DNA of 64,000 nt from an uncultured Ezakiella sp. (GTDB lineage Bacteria > Bacillota > Clostridia > Tissierellales > Peptoniphilaceae): the NCBI RefSeq assembly GCF_943913045.1, contig NZ_CALTVH010000003.1:62001-126000 (forward strand), read 5' to 3'. Positions 1 through 8,700 of the stretch are shown one piece after another (position 1 is the stretch's first letter; each line of letters begins with the position of its first letter). Under the pieces are notes generated by a model. That model was not told where the DNA came from. It ran no database searches and worked only from the letters and a program-made list of their open reading frames with translations. The position numbers were made by a program, and so were the translations under genes.

Positions 1-311
1 TCATGGCCGCAAGTGTGGGCGCAAGTGCCCTCAGCTTTAAAATCCAAATCATTTATTTCTTCCATAGGAAGGGCATCCATATCAGCCCTTAACAAAATGG
101 TTTTGCCATCGCCCTTTTCACCCTTAATAGTTGCACTTAAACCCGATGTGCCGTATCTTTTTACTTCTAGGCCTAATGCTTTTAATTTTTCTTCTACATA
201 GGCGCTGGTCTTTGACAAGTCGAGACCGAGCTCTGGCATTTGGTGTAAGTCCCGTCTTTGGTCTATCATTTGTTCTTTTAATTTATTGGCCTCTTCATAA
301 TATTTATTCAT
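1..311 (-). CDS. M20-family amidohydrolase, N-terminal part (runs off window)
   Basis: The first about 103 codons of a zinc-dependent M20 peptidase/amidohydrolase (hippurate or N-acyl-amino-acid hydrolase type). The N-terminus has RRDLHQMPELG, then LLRADMDALPM and the metal/active-site segment AHTCGHD at the window edge, all characteristic of this family. The ATG is preceded by TAAGGAGG at a good distance. These enzymes release free amino acids from N-acylated or amide substrates in the cytoplasm. The exact substrate cannot be told from this fragment. The gene is divergent from the MATE exporter. Confidence 0.88.
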   Translation of the reverse strand, partial: MNKYYEEANKLKEQMIDQRRDLHQMPELGLDLSKTSAYVEEKLKALGLEVKRYGTSGLSATIKGEKGDGKTILLRADMDALPMEEINDLDFKAEGTCAHTCGH

Positions 312-429
312 AAAGTCCTCCTTAGAATCTATCTAGTAATTAATTTTAGTCTTTTGCTTCTCTATATATAGATACCATTATTGCCCTCATTTTTAACAAT
401 TTTATAAATATTTTGTGGCCCTCTTGCTT

Positions 430-458
430 TTGCAAGTTTAATTTATTTATGATACAAT
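430..458 (+). promoter_or_regulatory. Promoter for the MATE gene
   Basis: TTGCAA, 17-base spacer, TACAAT. Start of transcription would be near 465, giving a leader of about 50 bases ahead of the TTG start codon. Confidence 0.6.
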
Positions 459-514
459 AGCTATTATACGAAATTCGAATGAAATTAATATATAGATGAA
501 CTGGAGATGATTAA

Positions 515-1855
515 TTGGATAAGAAAAATTTTTACAAAAAAGCTTTAAAGATGGCCTGGCCTTCTGTACTGGAAAGTTTTTTCCTGTCGCTGGCCGGTAT
601 GATCGATACACTTATGGTTTCTGCGCTAGGACCTGCGGCCATTGCTGCAGTAGGTCTGACCAACCAACCAAAATTTATTGGCCTGGCTGTATTTTTTTCT
701 ATAAGTATAGCTGTATCCGCCCTGGTCGCCAGGCGAAAGGGTCAGGAAAATAAATATGGGGCCAACCAAATTCTAGTAACCGCCCTTACTGTTGTTTTAA
801 TTCTAACAGTAATTATCACAACTGTTATGTGCGTGTGGGCCGATCCGATTTTGAGGATGGCTGGATCAAATGCTGATACTCACAAGATTGCCCACGAATA
901 CTTTTTAATTATTATGGGCTTTTGTATTTTTAATACAATTAGTATTACTATAAACGCTGCCCAACGCGGCAGCGGTAATACAAAGATTGCTTTTACAACA
1001 AACTTTGTTTCGACCATAGTAAATATAACTTTTAACTTTTTGCTTATTAAAGGTCGCTTTGGTTTCCCAGAGCTCGGCATCAGAGGGGCAGCCATTGCCA
1101 CAGTAATCGGTGCCTTTGTGGCGGCTGTAATGTCGATCCGCTCGCTCTTTAAGAAAAATAGTTATGTAAGTATTCCATATATTTCAAAAAATAAAATCAA
1201 GCCAAGCACAGATGCCCTTAAAAGTATTTCTCTCCTGGGTTCAAACCTACTAGTAGAAAACTTTGCCATGAGAGTTGGTTTTTTAACCACAGCCATGCTA
1301 GCCGCAGGGCTTGGCACAGAGCAGTTCGCTGCCCACAACGTCGGCATGCAGTTCTTGAGTCTTGGCTTTGCCTTTGCTGATGGTATGCAGGTTGCTGCAG
1401 TTTCATTATCAGGTCAGGCACTGGGCGCAAAAAAACCTGACGACGCTATTATGTACGGTCACGCCTGCCAAAAAATCGGTCTTGGCATATCAGTACTGCT
1501 TTCGATTTTATTCTTTGCCTTTGGCGACACACTCTATGGACTCTTCTTTGATGAACCGCACATTATCGAATACGGTCTCTTGATTTTAAAATTTATAACA
1601 GTCATAGTCCTCTTACAGATCTCACAAATCATTTACGGCGGGGTCCTCCGAGCAGCGGGCGACGTCAAGTACACACTTTTAAGCACGATAGTAAGTGTAA
1701 CTATTATAAGAACTGTAGTTACCTATGTCCTAGTCAAGGTCGTTGGTCTGGGCCTAACGGGTATATGGATTGGGGTCTTATCTGACCAATTCTCTAGATT
1801 TGTATTTAACTCTTTGAGATTTAAATCCAAGCGCTGGATTAAAATTGAAATTTAA
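515..1855 (+). CDS. MATE family efflux transporter
   Basis: A 446-residue polytopic membrane protein with about twelve hydrophobic segments, the normal length for MATE/NorM exporters. It opens with AWPSVLESFFLSLAGMIDT, the typical first-helix motif, and has the duplicated two-bundle layout; QALGAKKPDDA and a GxxRAxGD-like motif (GVLRAAGDVKYT) lie in the second half. MATE proteins export cationic drugs or metabolites using Na+ or H+ gradients. The start is TTG, chosen because GGAGA lies seven bases upstream and no ATG is nearby. It is a single-gene unit with its own promoter and terminator. The substrate is not known. Confidence 0.93.
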   Translation: MDKKNFYKKALKMAWPSVLESFFLSLAGMIDTLMVSALGPAAIAAVGLTNQPKFIGLAVFFSISIAVSALVARRKGQENKYGANQILVTALTVVLILTVIITTVMCVWADPILRMAGSNADTHKIAHEYFLIIMGFCIFNTISITINAAQRGSGNTKIAFTTNFVSTIVNITFNFLLIKGRFGFPELGIRGAAIATVIGAFVAAVMSIRSLFKKNSYVSIPYISKNKIKPSTDALKSISLLGSNLLVENFAMRVGFLTTAMLAAGLGTEQFAAHNVGMQFLSLGFAFADGMQVAAVSLSGQALGAKKPDDAIMYGHACQKIGLGISVLLSILFFAFGDTLYGLFFDEPHIIEYGLLILKFITVIVLLQISQIIYGGVLRAAGDVKYTLLSTIVSVTIIRTVVTYVLVKVVGLGLTGIWIGVLSDQFSRFVFNSLRFKSKRWIKIEI

Positions 1856-1862
1856 AATTATT

Positions 1863-1893
1863 TACCAAGGATTTTTTATCCTTGGTTTTTTAT
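1863..1893 (+). terminator. Terminator of the MATE gene
   Basis: CCAAGG / CCTTGG stem with a 9-base loop followed by a T-run on the plus strand. Confidence 0.8.
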
Positions 1894-1913
1894 TTGCACA
1901 TTTTCTTGCCCAT

Positions 1914-1943
1914 CAAAAAGCTCCCAGGATTTTTCTGGGAGCT
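1914..1943 (-). terminator. Terminator of the lipoprotein-lipid kinase-MarR unit
   Basis: AGCTCCCAG / CTGGGAGCT stem; on the minus strand it is followed by TTTTTGATG. Confidence 0.85.
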
Positions 1944-1950
1944 AATAAAT

Positions 1951-2397
1951 TTATTGCTTTTTTAAAACTTCAAAGAGGTGTTCAAGGCCCTCTCTAATTT
2001 TTTCGACTTCATCTTCTGGCTCATCAGCCAAGCAGTCTTGGAGAAATTTATGTCTTTCGACAATTACGTCATCAATAATCTTTTGACCCTTGCTGGTAAC
2101 ATTTATATAAAAAGATCTCTTGTCATATTCAGTGACTTCTTTTTTGATATAGCCAGCCTTCTCCATCTTTCTTATCATATCGGAAACAGTTGAAGGGGCG
2201 ATCTTTAAAAGATTGGTCAGATATTTTGGGGTAGCTTTGCCCTTTTGGTAGTTAATCATTTGTAGGGCATAAAACTGTAAGGGAGTTATGTCTTCATCAG
2301 CCAAAATAGTCCTACCCTTTAATCTAATTTTCCAGTCTAAGTACCTAATATATTTTTCTATCTCTACAATGTCATCATTGAATTTTTGATCTTTCAT
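1951..2397 (-). CDS. MarR family transcriptional regulator
   Basis: A 148-residue winged-helix regulator. The central part LTNLLKIAPSTVSDMIRKMEKAGYIKKEV is the recognition helix of the MarR fold, followed by the wing segment YDKRSFYINVTSKGQKI. MarR proteins bind as dimers to palindromes and usually control efflux or stress genes. It is preceded by AGGAGT and lies eight bases after the lipid kinase stop, so it is the last gene of a three-gene unit. The ligand is not predictable. The adjacent MATE exporter, transcribed convergently, is a candidate target by neighbourhood only. Confidence 0.92.
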   Translation of the reverse strand: MKDQKFNDDIVEIEKYIRYLDWKIRLKGRTILADEDITPLQFYALQMINYQKGKATPKYLTNLLKIAPSTVSDMIRKMEKAGYIKKEVTEYDKRSFYINVTSKGQKIIDDVIVERHKFLQDCLADEPEDEVEKIREGLEHLFEVLKKQ

Positions 2398-2405
2398 AAT
2401 TACTC

Positions 2406-3287
2406 CTATAATGTTATCCTGAGGGCTTCTTGGAAAACGGAAAAATGCGCTGGCAAATCGCCAAAATATTCTCCATCTACATCTAGCTCTACTTCTTGGT
2501 CACACTGTAATTTTACGTCTGAGCTCTGAAAGTAAACAACACCATCGTGGTTGATGTGCTCTCCTTCTCTTATCTTCATAAAACACGAAATCAAATCGAC
2601 TATTGGCATATCTTTTACAATTATACAATCCAGCTTGCCGTCTGAGACGCTTGCAAGTGGGGCCATCTTGTCAAAGCCACCAATGCTTTGTGTATTTGAA
2701 ATTAAAAACAAATAAGCCATAAGCTCTTCAGAAAATTCCTCTGATTCTATGGTCATATTCATCGGCTTCAAGTTCTCTGGATTGATTTCAGATATGGCCT
2801 TTAAAACATAAGCCGTCCTACCAAAAACCGATTTCAAAGACTTGGGTGTGTTGTGGGCCACGTCCGTTAAAATTCCCACAGCTCCAACATTTATAAAATA
2901 TTTATTGTTGCAAACGCCTACATCTATGTCCTTGAAATTATCGCCAACTATGGATTCATAAGTTTCATAATTGGACTTACATAAATCCATAAATTTAGCA
3001 AAGTCATTGGTCGTACCGCAGGGGATTATAGTCAGTGGAATCTTGGAATCCTGGCTAACAATACCCGCCACTACTTCATTTACAGTGCCGTCTCCGCCGA
3101 TTACAACAATCCGATCAACTTCGTCCCTCACTGCTTCAGCAGCAAAGGAACAAGCATCATCTTTCTTGCTAGTGTATCTGGCAGATATTTCGTGGCCATC
3201 CTCCAAAAGAAATTTGGAAACGGCTATCATGGTCTCCCGACTTTTTTCTCTGCCACTTGAAGGGTTAATAATAAACCTAATTCTCAT
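2406..3287 (-). CDS. Diacylglycerol/lipid kinase family protein (YegS/BmrU-like)
   Basis: The mature reading frame starts MRIRFIINPSSG, the classic start of DagK-like lipid kinases, and contains VVIGGDGTVNEVVAGI (nucleotide-binding GGDGT motif) and TIIPCGTTNDFAKFM. The family phosphorylates membrane lipids such as diacylglycerol, recycling them for phospholipid or teichoic acid synthesis. About 293 residues, the usual length. I chose the ATG at 3287 because GGTGG lies just upstream and the frame to the left of it (up to 3353) only reads through the end of the lipoprotein gene. The overlap of 11 bases with that gene indicates translational coupling. Confidence 0.92.
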   Translation of the reverse strand: MRIRFIINPSSGREKSRETMIAVSKFLLEDGHEISARYTSKKDDACSFAAEAVRDEVDRIVVIGGDGTVNEVVAGIVSQDSKIPLTIIPCGTTNDFAKFMDLCKSNYETYESIVGDNFKDIDVGVCNNKYFINVGAVGILTDVAHNTPKSLKSVFGRTAYVLKAISEINPENLKPMNMTIESEEFSEELMAYLFLISNTQSIGGFDKMAPLASVSDGKLDCIIVKDMPIVDLISCFMKIREGEHINHDGVVYFQSSDVKLQCDQEVELDVDGEYFGDLPAHFSVFQEALRITL

Positions 3288-4470
3288 CGCTGCCACCATT
3301 ATTGTCTTCTGTTTCCTTGTCCTGAGCTGCGGATCCATCAAAGATATCCACATTTATCCCTTGGACCAAGAGTAGATTTTTAACAACGTTATCTATGACC
3401 ACACCATCAAATTTTTTAATGCTAGTCATTTCAAAGTAATCGTCAACTATATTACCAGTTGGAAATTCTCCATACATGTCCTTGTAAAAGTAAATTCCAA
3501 CTAAGGTATCCTTTTTATTCTTTTTTACAAATCTTAAGATAGGTTTTGGCAAGCGCCTCATCTCAGCCATAAAATCTGACCTCTGATCAGCGGACAAGCT
3601 GTAGAGCTTTCTTATTGAATCCTTGGGTGAGTATGGAATTACATCTAAAAGATCAGACTTCCTGAGGAGCTCGTACATCCAAATGTATTCTCCATTTGAA
3701 AAGTGCTCATACATCTTCTCCATATCGCCCATACTATCTGCGTCTTCATAGTAGGCTTCCTTTACCAAGTCTGTAATAAACTCTTGCTTGTCGCCCAATT
3801 TATCAAAGAGACCAAACATTGAGAAGAATAGCTCCCCATCTATCATTGGCTTACCATTTACATAGACAAAGTTAAAGCCAGTATCGTTTTGGTCAACTGC
3901 CTTGTAGTTGTTATTATATTCCTCAAGATATTTGATCAAATCTTCAGCAATAGTCTTTGGTTCCTTGCTTTCAATTGAAAGGATTTCATAAAAATATTTG
4001 TGGCTAACACCTGTGTAAACAATGTTAGACATATTTTCATTTTTAAAACAGTTGCCATTTTGATCAATATTTATTTTCAAAAACATAGCTTCATTTATGC
4101 CATCAGCTTCTATTGTGGATTTGGAAAGCATCTTTACAATGGCCCTCCTACCATCTTCGGTATCCATCATGGCCTTTAAGGATTCCATTTTTCCCTCTGG
4201 CAGATAAACATAATTAGTAAAGCTCATATCGCCAAGGGTAATCCGTGACCAAAATTCAGCCACCAAGTCTACAAGCTCATCACTATCTATAATAATGGCA
4301 TCATCAACATACTTGCGTTTATACCTGTCCATGGTCTCATCGCCCATAAAAACTTCTTCTTGATTCTCGGGCTCCACGACCTCAACCTCTTGCTCTCTAG
4401 GCTTAACCAATTGACTGCAGCCAGTAAATAACATGGCAGAAATAATTAATAAAATAAAGCGTTTTTTCAC
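3277..4470 (-). CDS. Lipoprotein of unknown function
   Basis: About 398 residues beginning with a lipoprotein signal: KKRF, a hydrophobic stretch, and the lipobox LFTGC-SQ. The remainder is acidic and charged with no recognised domain. The most likely start is GTG at 4470, because the upstream ATG at 4485 lies inside the GAGG ribosome-binding site (ATGAGGTTG); an annotation using 4485 would add five residues. It is the first gene of the unit with the lipid kinase and MarR regulator. Membrane-anchored outside the cell; function not recognised. Confidence 0.82.
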   Translation of the reverse strand: MKKRFILLIISAMLFTGCSQLVKPREQEVEVVEPENQEEVFMGDETMDRYKRKYVDDAIIIDSDELVDLVAEFWSRITLGDMSFTNYVYLPEGKMESLKAMMDTEDGRRAIVKMLSKSTIEADGINEAMFLKINIDQNGNCFKNENMSNIVYTGVSHKYFYEILSIESKEPKTIAEDLIKYLEEYNNNYKAVDQNDTGFNFVYVNGKPMIDGELFFSMFGLFDKLGDKQEFITDLVKEAYYEDADSMGDMEKMYEHFSNGEYIWMYELLRKSDLLDVIPYSPKDSIRKLYSLSADQRSDFMAEMRRLPKPILRFVKKNKKDTLVGIYFYKDMYGEFPTGNIVDDYFEMTSIKKFDGVVIDNVVKNLLLVQGINVDIFDGSAAQDKETEDNNGGSDEN

Positions 4471-4535
4471 TATAATCAACCTCATCTCTATAGGTCAATA
4501 ATAACAAATAATCGGCAAAAAATCAAACCGCTAAC

Positions 4536-4564
4536 TTGCACTTAGATCTCACTTGTGACATAAT
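4536..4564 (+). promoter_or_regulatory. Promoter of the small membrane-protein gene
   Basis: TTGCAC, 17-base spacer, CATAAT, ending about 17 bases before the small gene's initiation codon. Confidence 0.5.
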
Positions 4565-4580
4565 AAAGTTGAGGTGAATT

Positions 4581-4721
4581 ATGGGCGAAAAACTCTTAGC
4601 TATAATTTTAATTTTAAGCCTAGCTGGATATATAATAAAATTTTTAAGAGCGACTATTGGCGCAGGCAAATCGGACGACGAAGGAGACGATGACGGCGGT
4701 TATTATATGACCGGCAAATAA
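4581..4721 (+). CDS. Small membrane protein, 46 residues
   Basis: ATG preceded by GAGGTG five bases upstream opens a 46-codon frame. The product is MGEKLLAIILILSLAGYIIK, then a basic patch (FLRATIGAGK) and an acidic glycine-rich tail (DDEGDDDGG) ending YYMTGK. One transmembrane helix of about 16-18 residues is clear. It has its own promoter-like sequence upstream and a terminator hairpin just downstream, so the signals of an independent gene are all present. No family recognised. Confidence 0.65.
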   Translation: MGEKLLAIILILSLAGYIIKFLRATIGAGKSDDEGDDDGGYYMTGK

Positions 4722-4737
4722 AAATATATTTAAGCAC

Positions 4738-4768
4738 AAAAATAAGCCACAAAACTGTGACTTATTTT
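4738..4768. terminator. Bidirectional terminator
   Basis: AATAAG-CCACA / TGTGA-CTTATT stem (one mismatch) with a 4-base loop. T-runs leave it on both strands, so it serves the small plus-strand gene and the minus-strand RNase HI gene. Confidence 0.75.
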
Positions 4769-4787
4769 TTTATGTGTCTTTTTAATT

Positions 4788-5378
4788 TTATATCTTTGCA
4801 TCCTTGGCGAGTTTGTCGACCATCTCATTGTATTTTACGCCTGTGTGGGCGTCGACCTTGACAAATACAACTTCAATTTTATCTTTTATTGTATCGAAAT
4901 AATCCCTGTACTTTTTAGTTAAGACATTGTTGGCCTTCCACTCTTTGAGGGCCCAGTGCCTGATGCCAGTGTAGTCATAATGCAAATATATTTTCTTAAA
5001 GCCCATTTCAACTGCCTTGTCTATGGCGGCCATGGTCCCCAAAACTTCTCCAGCAACATTTCGGTAGTCTTGGTAAATTGGATCGTCAAACCTTTTTGAG
5101 CCCGTAATCTCCTTATCTCCGTCTATAATTACATAACCATAAGAATAAGTTTTGTCTTTTGAATAACTGCCATCTACGTAAACGATAGCCTCTCCTTCCT
5201 GGTGGTCGGAAATTATTTTGTCTTCTGTATTTTTATCTATCATATAATTTTCGGCTTCTTCTTTTGTTTTAAAAGACTTATACACGGCCCCCTTGTAGCC
5301 GTGCACTTGCGCCTTGGCCTGGTCCCACGATGTATAAATGCCAGGAGTCTTGCCGATTTTTATTGCGTAGTATTTCAT
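4788..5378 (-). CDS. rnhA: Ribonuclease HI with N-terminal viroplasmin-type domain
   Basis: 196 residues. Residues 1-45 (YYAIKIGKTPGIYTSWDQ...KSFKTKEEAENYM) form the caulimovirus-viroplasmin-like RNA/DNA-hybrid-binding domain found at the N-terminus of eukaryote-type RNase H1. The C-terminal RNase H fold keeps the four acidic catalytic positions: D in YVDGSYS, E in AGEVLGTM, D in HYDYTGI and D in DKLAKDA. It removes RNA from RNA-DNA hybrids during replication and R-loop processing. GGAGGAG precedes the ATG. It is divergent from mscL. Confidence 0.93.
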   Translation of the reverse strand: MKYYAIKIGKTPGIYTSWDQAKAQVHGYKGAVYKSFKTKEEAENYMIDKNTEDKIISDHQEGEAIVYVDGSYSKDKTYSYGYVIIDGDKEITGSKRFDDPIYQDYRNVAGEVLGTMAAIDKAVEMGFKKIYLHYDYTGIRHWALKEWKANNVLTKKYRDYFDTIKDKIEVVFVKVDAHTGVKYNEMVDKLAKDAKI

Positions 5379-5465
5379 AAAATCTCCTCCAAAATTTATT
5401 TTAACACAATTACTGTATAATTTGAAGTATTTGGGGTATATGTATCTTAAGGAGGATTTTTTATT

Positions 5466-5900
5466 ATGATCAAAGAATTTAAGGAATTTATTGCAAAAGG
5501 CAATGTCATGGACATGGCCGTAGGTGTTATCATTGGTGGAGCCTTTGGCAAAATCGTTACATCACTCGTAAACGATCTACTAATGCCACTTATCAGCTTA
5601 ATCTTGGGTGGAGTTGATTTCTCAAATCTATTTATCGCCCTTGATGGAGGTAACTATGCAAGTCTTGCAGCTGCAGAAGAAGCAGGTGCTGCTCTATTTA
5701 AATACGGTGCTTTTATTCAAAATGTCATCGACTTTTTGATAATCGCTTTCTGTATCTTCTTGATGGTTAAAGCATTTAACAAAAGCAAAAAAGAAGAACC
5801 AGCTGCTGCTCCAACTACAAAAGCATGCCCATACTGCAAGAGCGAAATTGCAATCGATGCTGTAAAATGTCCACATTGTACAGCTGATCTAAGCAAATAA
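5466..5900 (+). CDS. mscL: Large-conductance mechanosensitive channel with C-terminal zinc ribbon
   Basis: 144 residues. The N-terminus IKEFKEFIAKGNVMDMAVGVIIGGAFG is the MscL signature (amphipathic N-helix and TM1), followed by VNDLLMPLISLILGGVDF and a second transmembrane helix (VIDFLIIAFCIFLMVKAF). After the cytoplasmic charged linker the tail carries CPYCKSEI-8 residues-CPHCTADL, a CxxC...CxxC zinc ribbon. The pentameric pore opens on membrane tension to release solutes in hypo-osmotic shock. AAGGAGG lies upstream of the ATG. The zinc ribbon is an addition to the E. coli-type core. Confidence 0.96.
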   Translation: MIKEFKEFIAKGNVMDMAVGVIIGGAFGKIVTSLVNDLLMPLISLILGGVDFSNLFIALDGGNYASLAAAEEAGAALFKYGAFIQNVIDFLIIAFCIFLMVKAFNKSKKEEPAAAPTTKACPYCKSEIAIDAVKCPHCTADLSK

Positions 5901-5933
5901 GAGAGCTTAAACAAAAAGAAATTTCATTAAAAA

Positions 5934-5968
5934 ATACCCATTAGTTTATTTCTATAACTAATGGGTAT
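5934..5968. terminator. Perfect 13-bp inverted repeat between mscL and flavodoxin genes
   Basis: ATACCCATTAGTT and its exact complement separated by 9 bases. On the plus strand it is followed by ATGAATTTT rather than a T-run, so it is at most a weak terminator there. On the minus strand it is followed by TTTTTT and would be a good one, although no minus-strand gene ends here. Confidence 0.5.
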
Positions 5969-5990
5969 ATGAATTTTAGGAGGTATAATT

Positions 5991-6401
5991 ATGTTATCAA
6001 TTATTTATTACACAGAAACAGGCAATACAGAAGCTATGGCCGAAGCTATTAAAGACGGCGCAGAAGAAGCTGGCAAGGAAGTTAGATTACTAGCTGTTGA
6101 TGACGCATCAGAAGCTGATGTAAAAGACGCAGACGCAGTTCTATTCGGATGCCCTGCAAAAGGCGACGAAGAAATCGAAGACCTAGAATTTAGACCTTTC
6201 CTTGAATCAGTTATGGATGATTTGAAGGATAAAAAGGTAGGAATCTTTGGTTCATACGCATGGAACGATGGCGAATGGATTGAAAACTGGCAAAAAGAAA
6301 TGGAAGAAAACGGTGTTGAAATTGCAGAAGCACTAAAAGCTTTCGACTATCCAGATGCAGACGCCCTTGAAGAATGCAAGGAACTCGGCAAAAACTTCTA
6401 A
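5991..6401 (+). CDS. Flavodoxin (short chain)
   Basis: 136 residues. It begins LSIIYYTETGNTEAMAEAI, the FMN-phosphate-binding loop T/S-x-T-G-N-T of flavodoxins, and continues with the expected FGCPAKGDEEIED and FGSYAWNDGEWI flavin-flanking loops. Flavodoxins are one- or two-electron carriers that replace ferredoxin, especially under iron limitation, for reductases and radical SAM enzymes in anaerobes. AGGAGG precedes the ATG. It may be partly co-transcribed with mscL across the inverted repeat at 5934, or have its own promoter. Confidence 0.95.
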   Translation: MLSIIYYTETGNTEAMAEAIKDGAEEAGKEVRLLAVDDASEADVKDADAVLFGCPAKGDEEIEDLEFRPFLESVMDDLKDKKVGIFGSYAWNDGEWIENWQKEMEENGVEIAEALKAFDYPDADALEECKELGKNF

Positions 6402-6415
6402 GCTAATAAGTGTAC

Positions 6416-6442
6416 AAAACTCGTTTTAATACGAGTTTTTTT
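6416..6442 (+). terminator. Flavodoxin gene terminator
   Basis: AAAACTCG / CGAGTTTT hairpin followed by a T-run. Confidence 0.85.
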
Positions 6443-6536
6443 ATTGGGAAAATATGTATGTAAATATTATTTTTTAATAGCTTCATAATGATCAATAAAA
6501 TTTACTAAGCAAAATAAATTAAGATTAAAGACAAAT

Positions 6537-6563
6537 AAAACCCAGGAGATCACTCCTGGGTTT
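6537..6563 (-). terminator. Terminator of the 681-residue SLH protein gene
   Basis: AAACCCAGGAG / CTCCTGGGTTT, 4-base loop, followed on the minus strand by TTTTATTTG. Confidence 0.85.
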
Positions 6564-6598
6564 GTTTATTCACTTAGCCTTTGTTATCTATAGAAAAT

Positions 6599-8644
6599 TT
6601 ATCTGTATCTCTTAATATCAATTCTTTTGATGTAGTACTCATCTCTAGAATCTCTTTCCGCTATGATTTCCACATATTGGCCTTTACCTTTTTGTCCATT
6701 GTACCTGTTTTCAAATTCTATTAAGTCTATTGATGAGCCTCTATCATAGAACTTTGTATTTCTATCGTATTTGAATTTATGATACCTTTCATTGAAATAT
6801 TTTTGTGTTTCATCATCAAAATCTACATCAATAATAGATTCCGAAGTTTTTACTTCAAAAATAGATCCATAAATTGTAGGAATATTTGAATCTCTTCTGT
6901 CTCCACTAGAATATGCTTCAATAGAGACTACATAACCATCTTTCATGGTTACTACTACCCAGTAGTCACGTTGAAGGTCTGATATATCATAATAACTTCT
7001 TCTGCTGCCTGGGCTTGAATACCCGTCAATCTTAACATCAACTGTATATCTACCAAGGCTTAAGTTAACAGTATCATTTCTGTATCTACTAGAGTATTTG
7101 TCTTGTGATAAAACAATTCTACTATCTGATCTAGATGGTCTTTCATAAATATATCCTGAAACTTTACCATTTTTTACATCTCCAAAGACCGTGGTAATTT
7201 CTGTTACCCTGTTGTCCCTATCAAATTTCAATTTAACAGGAGCATCTTTTGCAATGTATTTGTATTCATCACCAGATCTTACTAGGTCTCTGTTGTCTAC
7301 TGACTTGCCATTGATATAAATGTAGTTTGGAGCAAGTTTTGAAGATCTTCTATCTCTACTATTTCTACTATTGTTTGGATATATATCAACATAGTATTCT
7401 CTATCGCTTTGATAGTAAGCAAATTGGTAGAAGGTTCCATCTGAATAGGTGTCTCCGCGTTTTGCTTCGACCTTTGTTACCTTATCGCCAAGTTTTGTAA
7501 TCTTAACTTCATAGTTTACGTCAAGGTCTGTTAGGCTGGCCTTTGATCCGTCAAGAGTAATGCTTGCATCTCTTAAATCAAGTTCAATTTTATTATTTAA
7601 AATTGATCCCTTTTGATATTCAATTTCGTATCTGTAAGTTGAATAGATAGCTGAAATCTTACCTTCAATTGTTTCTTCAACTGATTTTACAACTACCTTA
7701 GTAGCTTCAGCTGTGGTTGGATTGTAGGTAAAGTTTCCCTTCATGCCAGTTGCAATTTTATCAAATAGAGCTGGCGAGCCATCAACTGTAATTTCTGTCT
7801 TGTAACTAACGATAACTGATTGGCTTTTTGAACCTGTGTTTACAAGTACAACAGCTTGATTTCCGCTTTCACTAACATCAGTAACAGTACCTTCTATAGA
7901 TGTGGAAACTGGCTTTGGTGGTTCTGGTGGTGTAATAGGCTTTGGAGGATTCTTTTCTAGGTAATCCATAGAAACGGTAATCATCTTTGCGATACTTGCC
8001 CTATCGACTTGGTCGTTAGGTCTAAATTTGCCAGTGCCGTCTCCAGCCTTGCTTAAAACTCCAATATTAATAAGGGCTTGGATTTTTGTTTGTACGTTTG
8101 CAGGAATTTCCGCTGTGTCTTTGTAAGGAAGTGATGCTGCTTGTACATCTAGTTTAAGAGCATTTGCTAAGAAATATGCAGTGTTTGATCTACTTACAAG
8201 TCTTCTTTCACCAGGTTTTGTATCAAGTAACATCTTACTTTCAACAGCTGTCTTTAGATTTGTAATATCATATACACCTGCGTATAGGCATTTTAAAATG
8301 CTTGGTCTAACCCAATCAATGCCTGGGTTTCCTTGTTGCTTAACTTGGTTTAAAAGAGCGTCTAAATCTTTTCCATAAGTAGCGTTTGCAACTTTTAAGT
8401 CAGCCTCTGAAACATTTACAAGATTTGCAAGCAAGCTTGAAATTTCTGTAAATGCAATATTTCCCTTTGGTTTAAATGTCCCGTCGCCGTATCCCTTGAT
8501 AACTCCAGCTGATGCAGCCTTGTTTACATACTCTGCATACCATTCACTGTCTGGGACATCTTTAAATTTCGCCGCTTCGATGTTTGTTGGTATAAATGTG
8601 ACAAGCATGAGTGCAGCTAGTATTATAGATAATAGCTTTTTCAT
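6599..8644 (-). CDS. S-layer homology (SLH) domain protein
   Basis: 681 residues. A signal peptide (MKKLLSIILAALMLVTFIP...IEAA) is followed by SLH repeats: FKDVPDSEWYAEYVNKAASAG with GYGDGTFKPKGNIAFTE, a second degenerate unit, and a third (INIGVLSKAGDGTGKFRPNDQVDRASIAKM). A proline-rich linker (NPPKPITPPEPPKPV) leads to a large beta-rich, Arg/Ser/Tyr/Asp-rich region of unknown function. SLH domains attach proteins to pyruvylated secondary cell-wall polymer, so this is probably an S-layer or surface structural protein. AAGGAGG precedes the ATG. It is divergent from another SLH-like gene, with which it shares a promoter region full of TTACAT repeats. Confidence 0.9.
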   Translation of the reverse strand: MKKLLSIILAALMLVTFIPTNIEAAKFKDVPDSEWYAEYVNKAASAGVIKGYGDGTFKPKGNIAFTEISSLLANLVNVSEADLKVANATYGKDLDALLNQVKQQGNPGIDWVRPSILKCLYAGVYDITNLKTAVESKMLLDTKPGERRLVSRSNTAYFLANALKLDVQAASLPYKDTAEIPANVQTKIQALINIGVLSKAGDGTGKFRPNDQVDRASIAKMITVSMDYLEKNPPKPITPPEPPKPVSTSIEGTVTDVSESGNQAVVLVNTGSKSQSVIVSYKTEITVDGSPALFDKIATGMKGNFTYNPTTAEATKVVVKSVEETIEGKISAIYSTYRYEIEYQKGSILNNKIELDLRDASITLDGSKASLTDLDVNYEVKITKLGDKVTKVEAKRGDTYSDGTFYQFAYYQSDREYYVDIYPNNSRNSRDRRSSKLAPNYIYINGKSVDNRDLVRSGDEYKYIAKDAPVKLKFDRDNRVTEITTVFGDVKNGKVSGYIYERPSRSDSRIVLSQDKYSSRYRNDTVNLSLGRYTVDVKIDGYSSPGSRRSYYDISDLQRDYWVVVTMKDGYVVSIEAYSSGDRRDSNIPTIYGSIFEVKTSESIIDVDFDDETQKYFNERYHKFKYDRNTKFYDRGSSIDLIEFENRYNGQKGKGQYVEIIAERDSRDEYYIKRIDIKRYR

Positions 8645-8700
8645 AATTTCCTCCTTATATTCTAATTATCAAAAATCTAATCATTTTTTCAAATTCATCT

